Below, one piece after another: positions 34,701-46,125 of a stretch of DNA of 46,283 nucleotides. The notes below the pieces were generated by a model. The model was not told where the DNA came from. It worked only from the letters and a program-made list of their open reading frames with translations, and made no database searches. The DNA is from Emmonsiellopsis sp. PD_33 (Eukaryota; Ascomycota; Eurotiomycetes; Onygenales; Ajellomycetaceae): assembly GCA_032988165.1 (NCBI GenBank), contig JANTQF010000286.1, positions 1-46,283 on the forward strand. The letters run 5' to 3'. Position 1 is the stretch's first letter. Each line of letters starts with the position of its first letter. The translations under genes were made by a program, and so were the position numbers.

Positions 34701-36141
34701 AGAGGCCATGGGATGGGATGGGAGATATGTCCGGATCCCGCGCCGTATGCCTCCTCTCAATAAAGTCCCAAGAGCAGAGGCCCATTTAGTGAGAGTCAAA
34801 GAGCTCTCTCTGGCAATTCGGAAACTCTGCTCTATACACAGTACCATGGGAAAGCCACGGCCAGCCCAATCACCACTCGCCCTCGAGCTCTCCCCAGAGC
34901 GTATCCAAAGTTCCTCCAAAGAGCTCCACTCGTGTCTGGCTTTGGTCTTGTTTAGCTTCGCCCGTCGGGGGCCAACCATGCGGCAAGAATTAGCAATGGA
35001 CGAGTCAGCGTCGACGGAACCGCAGGGACCGAGTCGAACGAACGCGTGAACCGGGTTCTGAACTTCTGGACTGTTGGGGTGTGCTTGGCCTGAGCCGGGT
35101 TGAAACTTGACAGGCGGGTTCTTCCCACCAACAATGGCGAGGAATGGACTCTTGGAGACAGGAAAGTTGACAGACGAGACGGTGATCATTGATCTGCCGC
35201 CAGTTTGTCTTCGTTTCCTGGATGACGGCAACTGCAGCATATTGCAGCATCCTCCAAAGCATGGCTGGTAGCACCCTAAAAGCCGACTGTTATCCGTCAA
35301 AGAGCTGATGGGGTTACGAGATATCCCCAGCATTGGTCCTTGCCAACGACGGCCGTACCGTCAACCACATTTCACGCTGTCTAATCTCGAAGCGCCCTGG
35401 GATTCATACCTGCATGGACCCTCGGATCCCTCCAATGCATGTACTGCAGAAATATTCCACATGCCCGTCTGTGCAAAAGGTCATGAGCATCATTCTTATG
35501 CTTGGGATACAACCAACACCACCGTATACTTGTCGGCATGACATGGATAGGCACCTTTGCGCCGTTGAGCAGATGGCTCACAACTAGTTAACTTAACTCA
35601 GATCCAAAATCTAGACTCAACTATGGGCAAATTCCAATCAATTTCGAGGGGGGGCAAATCATCAGATTTCTGCACATCACACAAACCAACAAACAACCCG
35701 GTAACCATCTAGTTAATAGATAACCTTAAACCCTCCCGTGCAACCTATCAAAAAGCAAAAAACCAAAGAAATCCTAAAAGACAGGAAGAGAACCTCACCA
35801 GGCCTGTCTGCCACTATGATATGAAGCCAGAAAAGGGATCCATCCATGACAATAACTAGGCTGGCGGACGAAAAGCCAACCTACTGCACCCCGCAGTTTC
35901 AGCATGCATCCATGACCTGCATCGACGTCCAGCATTCCCGTGGTCATATTGCCCTTTTCATATATTCTTGCTTGGCAGCTATCCTGGATCCTTGACAAGG
36001 GCTCTCGTATTTTCTTGCCGCTTTGGTAACTACTATTGATGCTGGCCTGGCCTTGGATTGATGCTCTCGTCCTCCCCCAACCCATCAGCGGCATATGTGC
36101 GTTAGTATACAATACCTAGGCCCATCATCAAGGGGTCCCGG

Positions 36142-36170
36142 TCCTCCCCTCCCCTCCCCTTCCCTTCCCC
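36142..36170 (+). repeat. CCCCT-type tandem tract
   Basis: TCCCC/TTCCC units repeat about six times. The opposite strand has five G-runs with short spacers and could fold as a G-quadruplex. Confidence 0.6.
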
Positions 36171-36834
36171 AGCCACCCAGCCCGCCTGCGGAAGCTTCTG
36201 TTAAGGGGCCGAGTAACAGGCTACTTAACTAGGGAAAAGAAGCACAGAATAGAAATTGAGTTTTCCGCTGCCACCACCACCATCATCAGATGATCAAAAA
36301 AACCAACTATTTATTCTATTCCCCGCCAACTCTTTTCGGCCACGGGCTAAATACTCCCTTTCTCCCCCCTCTATCTAGAGTCTATCCCCGATTCGCTTCG
36401 AAGTTGACCATGCTTCTGCTATCCCTGATCCCACCTGCTTGCAAGTTGCCTAGGCCTGGCCTTGCTCCTGCCTGGCCTGGATCTAGACGACCTATCCGTC
36501 TCTCCATCTATCCATCAACCCCACCAAGACCAAGACCAAGACCATGCCATGCCATGCCATGCCACGGCGAAAAACGTAAAAAGAGAATCTCGCTGATGGA
36601 ATCCAGGGTCCCATGATTTTCACTATCCCTATTTTATTTTATACCATCTATCTAACGATTACAATCTAAACCAGACCCAATCAGTTTCTACTTTCTACTT
36701 TCTTTCTACTTCATCTTCCGTGCGATGCACTCTAGCAAATGACTAAGTTAAATAAACACCTTTTCTCGTCATCTGGGTTTACAATTACAACCCCATTTTC
36801 CAGCCATGAAACGAAAATGATATGCGTCGTAATT

Positions 36835-36861
36835 GTATGTATGTATGTATGTATGTATGTA
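36835..36861 (+). repeat. (GTAT)n microsatellite
   Basis: Between six and seven perfect GTAT units are in tandem, outside any gene. Confidence 0.85.
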
Positions 36862-38315
36862 CGACGGCGCACAAAAGGCTAACTATTAACTAACTTACCA
36901 GCGAGCGAGCGAATCTGCAACAAAATAAAAGATAAAAAAAAAGGGTTTAGAATAAAATAATTGATTTGATCTGATCTGATTTGCCCGGCCTGCTAATGGA
37001 GTACGTAATCTAGGGTCCAGGTCCAGGGCCATGTCTAGGTCTAGGTCTAGGGATTGAATGAGATGGTGTGGTGTGGAAGGAAAGGAGGGGAGGGGAAGCT
37101 GATGAATGAGATGAGATGAGATGAAATGAGGGGAAGAGGTAGATGGCAAAGGAAGATAACTACTAAGATGCAGCACGCGGACCGAAGACGGGGGTGCGGG
37201 GCATACATACATAGCCACAGAGGCGCGTAGGTGGGTGGGTGAAAGCGGTATGGGATTGAGGGGGAAGGGTGAGAGGAGAGGTATCTATATTCGAAGTAGC
37301 TGGTTATATCCGATCCTGATATCGCCATGTAGGTATTTAGGTAGGTATTGAAGCTGTTGGTCCGTGGAGATGTTTATGGCTTTCTAGTTACTAGTATGTA
37401 GTTATGTGCTAAATAGCAATGTATGGGACGGTGATGGAGCTATGGCATGCAGTTTCCACTTGGGATGGATGGGTTTTTTTCGCTTTCTTTTCTTTTTATT
37501 TCCTGCCTAGTTACCTACTCACTTCCGTAAAACTGTAGATTATTTACATATAGAGATGAATGAGAAGGAGTGAGAAAAGGGGGGGGGCAGAGGGAAATTA
37601 AACCATCAGGTGGGATATAAAATAGTACCAACCTCCTTTTTATCCTATTCCCTTACTGCAATTCCTAGCATTAATTGTCTATGAGATATTATTATCGTCT
37701 ATAGAGTAAGGGGTTATGGATGTATGTACGGAGTATATACGAGAAAGAGAAAGGAGAATGAAGAGTAAAAATGCTGCATAGGCTATATCCCTCATCCTCT
37801 TCTAGGGAGCACAGAACACACCATCCTGCTGCTCTCAGCTAAGCTTCATTGTTGGATATAATCCGGTCGGATCCGGTCAGATTAGAATAGATAGGGGAGA
37901 CTGGATGGCTGGCGGTAAAGCAGTTCTCTCTTAAGTGAATGATATAAATGAATAAATAAATAGGGGAAATAAATGGCTTCAACGTATGCAAGGCATACAT
38001 ACGTACATTCTATGAAAGGAGAAAAAAAAAGGAGGTAATACATGACACATGACAAATATATCAATCAAATAAGTGGAATATATCTTTTATATTTTGTTGT
38101 ACAGGGAGAAAAAGAAGCGGAAGGCAAAAAAAGCCGAATGGGAAACAATAAATCAGAGCGACATATCCGCAGCAGCTAATATATAAAGAAACAACAGACG
38201 AGGAAGAACGCAGCCGGGGAATATTCGAAAGGTTAAGCTTTAAAAAAAACAGAAAAAGAAACAGAGGATATAAGTGTAGTGTAGAAGGTAACCGCTCATT
38301 ATCCAGTTTAATAAG

Positions 38316-39518
38316 TTACTCCACAGCGTCTAAACTGCTCGTCGCCGTCGCTTGGGGCCCTTTCTGTTGTCTGAGCTTTTCTTCGAATTTCGCAAACTCG
38401 CTCATGGAGACTTCTTCCTCCTGGTCGAGGACCTGGTTGACGCCCTTGACTTCTTCGATCTGTCATAGTGATTATAGATTAGCATATAAAACCCCCTACT
38501 AAACGACCAGCACATAATTTAAAAAAAAGGGGGGGCGGGGATAAAAACTCACATAATGCATCAACATCGACTCAATCCCATTCTTCAACGTAACCGTACT
38601 CGAATCACACGTCCGACACGCCCCCCTAAGCTTCAACGAAACAATCCCATCCCCCTCATCAAACCCACGAAACTCAATATCGCCCCCATCCTCCTGAATC
38701 GCCGGCCGGATCCTCGTCTCCAACAACTCCTTAATCATCCCCACCACCTCATCGTCATCCTCATTATACGCCAGCGAATCCTCATGCTGCTCCTCACCAC
38801 TACCAGCCTTCCCCTCAACGACATTCACAATCGCCTCCCCCGCCGTCACCGCCTCGGTGATCAGGCTGAAGACCTCGGGCTTGATGTGCGCCCAGTTCGC
38901 GTCGCTGGATTTGGTTATGGTGATGAAATCCGGCCCGTAGAAGACGGCCGAGACGCCGTCGACGCTGAGCAGCTTCGCGGCGAGCGGGGAGGGGTAGGGG
39001 GGCGCGAGCGTCGAGCGCGGGGAGAGGTATTCGAGGAATGAGGTGGGGAAGTTTTCTGGCAGCACGGCGTGGTTGGGGATGAATTTTAGGGCCTATGAGG
39101 TTATATGTTACTGTCAGTTAGCGCATGTCAATCAAAATAAATAACATAAAATCCCTTCCCTCTTATCCAAAGACATGCCCATGCCCCCGACGCAACCATT
39201 TGAAAATGAAAAATGAAACATGAAACATGAACATACATCAGCATTCGGCGTATTCTCCGTCTGTATGAAAATCGTCCTGCTGCCCGCGGGCGCGCTGAGT
39301 TGAGTCTGCGGCGCGGGCTGGTGCCGCGGGTGCAGCGTCGGTCTGTGGCGTGACTGCGACGAGGTGAGGACGGGGAGTCTCGCCGCCACGTGCGTGTGGA
39401 CTGCCGAAGCGCAGGCGGGGACGGAGACGGAGACGGAGGCCGAGACCCGGCTGGTAGCGCCGGGGCGCGATCGTAAGAGGGATCGGACGAAGGAGCGGGA
39501 TAGGGTGTTTGTGGCCAT
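38316..39518 (-). CDS. NFU1: Mitochondrial iron-sulfur cluster scaffold/carrier Nfu1
   Basis: Three exons, 39518-39237, 39092-38553 and 38459-38316, are separated by introns 39093-39236 (144 nt) and 38460-38552 (93 nt). All joins are phase 0 and yield 321 aa. The N-terminus (MATNTLSRSFVRSLLRSRP) is Arg/Ser-rich without acids, a typical mitochondrial presequence. The Nfu_N domain starts at TENTPNADALKFIPNH (about residue 86) and includes VSAVFYGPDFITITK. The NifU-like C-terminal domain (about 206-275) contains IQEDGGDIEFRGFDE and the cluster-ligating C253-x2-C256 in GACRTCDSS. The protein transfers [4Fe-4S] clusters to targets such as lipoate synthase and respiratory enzymes. It has a Glu/Ala-rich tail like other fungal Nfu1. 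The first ATG of the frame was used. Confidence 0.95.
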
Positions 39519-40916
39519 TTTTATATTTGTATGTGTATGTGAAGGGATGGGGAGGCGGAGATGGGATATTTGCTGCTGGATGGATGTGAGTCTGTTCCTG
39601 AGGAAAAAAGAAGTTTCGGGCAAAGGTTCTGACGTAATTGGGTGGGATTAGTAAGCAGTGCGTGAGGCGGTTAAAAGATTGGATGTGATTGGCTGGCTTC
39701 CGGGGCGGAAAACCGTCGGAAATCCGGCTCCGACTTTGCTAGATGGATATTGAACAAGTCAACCTCACATTGGGGGACGAGTATTTCACCTGAACTATCT
39801 TTAAGCAGAAAGTAGGGTCCATCTGCTTAATATGCATAGGTAAAAAGAGGTGTTTAACTTGTTTGATATCCACCAAAGATAAATGATAAAGGAGGGAGAG
39901 ACTCATATCAGTGGCTGGTTAAGTTAACTCTCCATTCTTCAATTTATAAATGAATATGTATCTCTCTCTCTCACAACTGACACACCCCCTCCTCTTCATA
40001 GCCAACAACAAAAAGAGCAACAAAAAAGACGGTCTATCCTGCAATAATAAACAAAAACAAAAAGAAACCAACCAGAAACAAGAAATCCCCCTTCCTTACT
40101 TCCTTCCTGCAAGCAAAACATAGGAATAACAAACCAAACAGCAAGAAAGAGGAGTTATCAATCAATAAGAAAAACCAAGACCAAATCAAACCATACCAAC
40201 GCGTAACATATATATAAGTATAAACTCCGTACATAAATAACATCATGGTATTTGCTTTTGTTGTGGCCGCGCGATCAATAAGAGATAGAATAGCATAGCA
40301 TAGCATAGCATAGCAACCGCGTTCCTGGCCGTGTATATAGATGAACGGTGAAGAAAAAAAGGGAGGAGGACAGGGGGGTGGTGGGTGACATTTTAAACAC
40401 TGGACATCCGTCAGTTACCAACTCCAAGCAACAGTGGCTCCCAAAACAAAACATGATAGGTAGCGCTGAATATCGCTCAGTGGACGGACGTGTGCAAATG
40501 AGGTATTGATCAATACAATGAAACAAACGCCATAGCTAGCTTTCTTTCAGTAATACCTATGCGGGTATATACGGGGTGGGAAATGTAATGTTCACATGTA
40601 CAAGCGATATATTGACGGGTGGGTTGAGGCGTATGTTATGGCAGGGACAAGAATTGAGATCATTTTCAGTAAGTGAGGGATTGAGAAGGGTTGCGGGATA
40701 TAAAGTAGTAGATTGGATAAGGGGGATAGGGGATGGAGAAGGTATATATTTCGCATTGAGTTCAGCTCCGTTACACCACGCTCAATGGACAATCAAGACA
40801 ATTAGAAGAGGGCCCGATGGCTTCTTTTTATGTCTTTTCTTTGGTCGCTTGGGCCGGGTCATCTCTATATAGGGGGCATTATAAACATAATCGTAATCTT
40901 CGTGGGTCTTTTGGTA
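39519..40916. other. Intergenic region upstream of NFU1, no gene seen
   Basis: It covers the NFU1 promoter and the 3' flank of the RasGEF gene. The middle (39970-40200) is A-rich on the + strand. A five-copy TAGCA repeat lies at 40291-40315. Frames are short and without domains. Confidence 0.45.
40291..40315 (+). repeat. (TAGCA)5 microsatellite
   Basis: Five perfect tandem copies of TAGCA, in intergenic DNA. Confidence 0.9.
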
Positions 40917-43900
40917 TCAAGTTCGTCGGAACCCGAATAGTTTGCGCGCTGGTTCTGATCCAGACGAGGGCTCGACTTGCATGCTCCGGTTATAAAGTTC
41001 CTGGAGGGTAGAGGTTAGTTATGGCTGTTCTACCGGGGAGGATAGAAGAATCTCCTTACGTCTTGATCTGCTGGAAATTTGGTCTCCAGAATCAACCGCC
41101 GTACATCTTCGTTTTTAGGATAGCAAGGGAAGGGAGTTCTTTGGCTGTTATGGATACCGAGAACAACCTCTCCCATGATCTCAAATTTGCGCCAATTGAT
41201 GCGATCGTTATTTGGGCCAATGAACGTTTTGTTGCCCTCTTCTGCCGATACGAGATCGCGTCGATGAAGAGGGAGGAAGGGTATCTTTTCTGCGAACGAG
41301 TTTTCCCACGCCAGGCGGTACGCAAAGTGGCTCTTCTGGGTGCCCATGAGAATAACCAGGCTCATGAACTGTTTCTGAATGACTGGAGAAACCAGCTCCC
41401 GTGTTTGTGTTAGTCGATAGACGGGAGTTCCGTTAAGCCCTGCAATAACGGCTCCGAGGGAGTTATAATTGTTAAACTGGCGCAATTTCTGAGCGTACAA
41501 GTTAGTTAACACGCCTGATAACAGGATTGTATCAACGAATACTGACCATGGCGATGTTCATGAACTTTTCCAACGCCTGAGCTCTGTGCTTCGGCTTATC
41601 CCGAAACAAGACCACGCTTGCAACGAACAGTGCCAGGTGATTGAACTCGTCAATCATCCTGTTAACATTAGCCAGCCCTTTCGATGAAGCTCTATCCTCT
41701 GTGGACACGCTCACGTGTCGCACTAGTTCCCGCGGTCTGAACGAACTAAACATGACCCAGTCGATGCGTGTGACCTCTCGTGCAAACTCTTCTTCAGAAA
41801 TCGACATGAACTGTTTCCATTGGTCTTTTGTGAGTGAAGTTCGCGGAGATAGTTCCAGCCGCTGCGCCTCTTGTTGAGCTGACTCCACACTCAACAAAGT
41901 CAGGAAGGACTGGCTCGATATGCTGCCGGATCTATAGACGCTTGATGTAGTTGACAGGTTGGAGAATTGAGAGGAGAGGTCCTGGTTTTCGTCGCTCAGA
42001 TCCAACGAGCTCACATTCATCGTACTGCTGTTTTCCGAAGACTGGGCAACAAAAGTCGCGGGAGAGCTTTGTACGGATGTGTCGAGGAAAGTTTCGACAT
42101 TCTCCGATTCATTGCTATCATCCTCATATGCCCAACCAAGATCATCATCCTCCACTTCCCTTTCAAGGAACGAGTTCATTTCCTTGGCCGCGAACGCAAA
42201 CACGAATTGTTTCTCTAGCGAAGCGATAAAATCGGTCAACCGTTTCCGCGTTTTTGGGCCAGCAAAATCCCCAGGATATTCCGAAACCCATTGTGACATG
42301 ACATTGAGTAGCCGTAGATGATCCGCGTGCCTAGTCAACATCGCCGTTGGTCCTGACCCGATCTTCTCGAACCGTAAGAGTAGTGTCGAGAGGAGCTTTG
42401 CGGGCGTCGCAAATTTGCGATAAAGACAAAGGAATATGCTTGAGAATTTGGCATCTTGCTTCGACATTGGCGGGGATAAAAGGCGGCCCACGAGCTCATC
42501 GAACGCTGAGCCTTGGTCGGTTGGCCTGTCCTTGCCCGTATCCGGGGTGGACGGAGGTCCACTCCCTCTCGAGTCATCTCCTTCGTCCTCCATATCTAAG
42601 AAACTGCTGAAAGCGTCCGATCCACCACTGTGTCGCCAAGACGTCCGCAATCGTTGATACGGGGCCTTGGCCACTGCCTCTTCCGGCAGAGCGTTGTTTC
42701 CTAGTGACTCCCCGCGGTTCAACCGGCTGCCAGGAGGAGTTCTGGGTGGCATAGGCTGGGAATTGCTCCTAACATTTCTCGAGCCTGCAACATTGGACGC
42801 CACGTTTGAATCGGTGATAGTATTCCGGGTTTGGGAGCTGGGGTGATGGGTGGAGGACGGATTCTCCGAGTTAGCGCGTGTGTGCTGTCGCGTCGGGGGA
42901 GGGATTGGACGACGGGGGGCTCGACTAGAAGTGGCGGCACGATTCGCAGATTTCGGCGAATGGCGTGGGTTGACTGAATCTAGAGGATGGACGTCAGTGT
43001 CGGGCAAAGGCCGGGCAATTGGGGTCAAGATCCGGGGGTTGTGGGTTTTGTTTCAGGAATTGCTGGGGTTCGCCAAAAAAGAAAAAGAAAAAAGCCACAA
43101 GCAAAAATAGGAGCACGCGAGTTTCAACAGGCGGACGACAGCGGGCAGGGTAGTCAGCAGTCTAGCAGACGAGACGGAAGCGATAGCGAGGAGAACAGGC
43201 GGGCACTGGGCAGGGGAGACACACCCGGCCAGCCAGGAGAAAGGAGACCAGGCGCGGTGGGGAAGGCGGGAGACAGCGCTAGCGTCACAGAAAAATGGCA
43301 CAACCACAACCACAACCCAGAATCAACGCCCCGGGTCTGTGCGGGCGTGCCCTCGCAATCTAGAGGCGCCAACGGGGTAATTGGAGGGTAATTAACAGGA
43401 ATTAAAAAGGGCATCACCGTCTGGGATAAAATGGCAGAGGAAGAGCTAAACATGGGGATCTGGCCGGGGAATGGCTGCTGAGGGGAGGGCAGATGCGGCC
43501 GGGGTCGGGAATACAGCCGCACACAGAGGATCCTTACCAGCTGTCCTGGCGATGATGGCCCGCAGGATGTTCGAGATGCATTTCTTCTGCGAGTCCGGCA
43601 CGTCGGAATACGTCTGGTGGACTTCGATGCCCCCGAGCACTCGACGCGCCTGTTCGAAGGCGACGGGGTCTACCTGGGAGGTCGGCACTTGGCCTTCACA
43701 TCTACACGCCACCACAATAAACGGTATTGTAGATTTTGGCAGGGCGCCTGTCAGGGCTCATTGCTATTAGTACCCAGCTCCCTCAGCGTGTAGCGTGTAG
43801 GCTGTGCTGAATTATGTCGGTATTCTATCTGCTGACAAGGCCCGCACTAGATATAAAGATGGGGCAAGAAGCGCGATGCAATTCCACTTACTAAATATTC

Positions 43901-44580
43901 GAGGAAATTGGGCAACGCTCCTCGGATCAAACGAGTCAAATAGGACCAGGACGCCGTCGATTATAGGTAGTTCCTGCTCGCCTATAAATTTCGGCCAAAC
44001 TATGCAACCGTTTTCATCGAAGGTGATTTTGTGGCTTGCGATTTCGAGCAGTCGGACGAGGTAGATGGTTCCATCAAGGGACATCTTCTTCATGGAGGAG
44101 CGCGAGATGGGAGGCTGTTTGAGGTCCAAGGCGCGCTGCACAAACGTGGACTTGCCCACGCCTTGTGCACCCACAATGGCCAGGTTGACTTGAGGGAGAC
44201 GGGGTTTCGGCGTGGCGGCCTTGAGATTCATCGTCGTCCAAGCCCAACTGTCAGCAGAGCGTGCAACATGTCCCCGCGCATTCCGCAACGTGAACCCGTA
44301 CATATCCAGCAATAAGCTAAGCAGGGAGACATACCTCAGTCGGGCTGCCGTTTGAGCCATGCACATCGCCCCTCGCATCCGGGCCAGCTGGCGGCATTTC
44401 GGATTCCTCGATGACGGGGCCGCCAAGGTCGTGGCCCTTGGGGCGATGCGAGGGGTAGAGGTCCCAGGCGGGAGCGGAATAGGAGCGGTTCTGGAGGGAC
44501 GGGCGCCGGGGCTGGGGCGCGGGTCGTTCTTGGGCGACCTCGCTGGAGGATCTTGTTCGCGGAGGGCGGTGGGCGGACAT
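40917..44580 (-). CDS. Ras-like P-loop domain fused to RasGEF (RasGEF_N + RasGEF)
   Basis: Six minus-strand exons are read: 44580-44335, 44247-43892, 43747-43538, 42979-41547, 41488-41060 and 41000-40917, about 918 aa. Exon 1 (MSAHRPPRTRSSSEV...) is a disordered head. Exons 2-3 form a Ras-like P-loop domain (VNLAIVGAQGVGKSTFVQRA, then PIIDGVLVLFDSFDPRS and PFIVVACRCE). The G1 loop is intact, but the expected NKxD is replaced by ACRCE and no clear DxxG is seen, so nucleotide binding may be weak or altered. Exon 4 carries RasGEF_N (GRLLSPPMSKQDAKFSSIF), and exons 4-5 the catalytic RasGEF domain (FNNYNSLGAVIAGLNGTPVY, NDRINWRKFEIMGEVV). The GEF should load a Ras-family GTPase with GTP. Joins between exons 2 to 6 are in phase, but exon 1 is one base out of phase with exon 2. 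Intron 3 is 558 nt, far longer than the others. The tail is LFGFRRT. Confidence 0.8.
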
Positions 44581-44891
44581 TGCAATGTTATAAGAGACAA
44601 TGATATGGGCTAAAGCGGCCCACAGGCCGGGGAAGTGTGCGGGCGCGGGGAAACCGGGCAGATCATATCCGATCGTCAGGCTATAGCACCGTCTACCCGG
44701 AATGCGCAGCCATTGTTGTCACTTTCGTCGCAGGAGGGATGGCTTGGAGAGGGTCGGGGAAGCGGGCAGACGAGACGAGAAGAATGGCTGCGGAGAAACC
44801 GAGGGTTGGAGAGCCTTGTTTTACGGAACGGGTCAGGTCAGTGGGGGAATTGGGCACGGAACGTAGAACATAACCAGGGAACTAGGCCATG

Positions 44892-44938
44892 GACAAACTG
44901 ACAAACTGACAAACAGACAAACACTGACAGAGACAGAG
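44892..44938 (+). repeat. Degenerate GACAAACT tandem tract
   Basis: GACAAACT units occur two to three times and then degrade into GACAAACA and GACAGAG words. Confidence 0.6.
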
Positions 44939-45828
44939 ATAGAACTGAACAGAGCTGAGATGTGGTTGCTGTCCGTCCAGCTACTTGGTTATCGGTGGAG
45001 CGAGGAGGCTGCGGCAGCCACCGCCAGCTAGTTCTGATTAACTCCAGCTAATGCATCCAAAGACACGCTCGATCGATGCCCTTAAAACCAGTTAGCCATG
45101 CTAAGAAGTTATTAGCAGACCAGTTACGCCCCCAATTGCCCACTCACAGCCCCCCAAAGCTGTCTGCAAGGATGCTCCTCTCCTGGCGATCTGGAGATAT
45201 CGTCCTGTCCTGCTCCGTCTATTCGCCCGCCTGAGATCCAGCTAACCGAATAATAAAGAACAACAGATACAGAGCGTCGACATGGATCAATCGTTTGTCT
45301 AGTTATCCACTCACGATGCTCAACTGCTTGGGAGCAGTAAATGTCCGACTGCAAGTGTCCTGGAGGCTAGACTGCTGCTGGTCGAGTCTGGCCGCCCTCG
45401 CTAGACATTTAACTAAGGTAACTAGCTACACAAGGCGTGCTTTAACTAACTTAACTTAGATCAGACTTGCATGGACAGTGGGAAGGGAAAAGGATATCAG
45501 ACCCCCCCCCCCGTTGCGGCCCCGAAGGTTGCATTCAAATATCATCACACACAGTAGTTGGTTGATGCATGTATGCTGCCGTTGCCCGCGGATAACATCG
45601 TATTCAACTGCCACCAACTCCCTCTCTGTCTGTTTCCGTGATGATAATACTCCATTATTCCAGCAAGCAGTCTGTAGCCAAATACATAGAATGTCCAAGG
45701 AGGAAGGGTTCCTTTTTTAGTTTTTCCCGACGCCGTTATGTTAAGCTTAGAGGCACATATAACTACGGAGTATGTAACTACCCATACTGTTACATACCGA
45801 CAACGCTCGCTTCATCAGTCAGTCCTCC

Positions 45829-45862
45829 CTACCATACCCTACCCTACCCTACCTACCTACCT
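45829..45862 (+). repeat. TACCC/TACC tandem tract
   Basis: About four TACCC units are followed by three TACC units. It is not a telomere repeat, since CCCTAA is absent. Confidence 0.7.
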
Positions 45863-46100
45863 GGCTATTATACTATACCTACATAGGCAGGCAACTATTT
45901 ATGCTTGTCAGGTTTCCTCTTTCATTTAAGAAAAAAATGGATTGGTGGGTTGATAGCAGCATCACCATATAGTAATATACATACATACCCTGATAGAACT
46001 AAATCAATTTGTCTCGGGTTTATTGGACTGGCCCCCGTTTGTATTAACCTATTCCAGAATTCCATGGATGAATATTCATGCAGCTCTCAGACAAGACTGC

Positions 46101-46125
46101 AGGGGAGGGGAGGGGAGGGGAGGGG
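46101..46125 (+). repeat. (GGGGA)n tract with G-quadruplex potential
   Basis: Five consecutive runs of four or more G are separated by single A bases. This arrangement favours an intramolecular G-quadruplex on the + strand. Confidence 0.8.

Larger units (their letters stand above)
31731..38315. other. 6.6-kb interval without a recognisable gene
   Basis: This region lies upstream of the PSP1 gene and downstream of NFU1. The longest frames are 34671-35333 (-, 220 codons), 33358-33837 (-, 159 codons, Pro/Ser-rich) and 36290-36616 (+). None shows a domain, signal peptide or consistent splice pattern. It contains CT-rich strings (36142-36170), a GCCAT repeat (36543-36564), a GTAT repeat (36835-36861) and a GGGGAT repeat (33724-33754). 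It may hold a long leader or promoter of the PSP1 gene, non-coding RNAs, or a diverged gene that I cannot see. Confidence 0.4.

Noticed and set aside
34671..35333. 220-codon frame on - in the large gap, considered as a real gene
   Set aside because: No signal peptide, domain or intron structure, and a competing + frame (34708-35049) overlaps. Left as part of the gap, with a check suggested.
45829..45862. TACCC tandem tract as an internal telomere repeat
   Set aside because: The unit lacks the CCCTAA hexamer and degrades into TACC; it is simple-sequence DNA.
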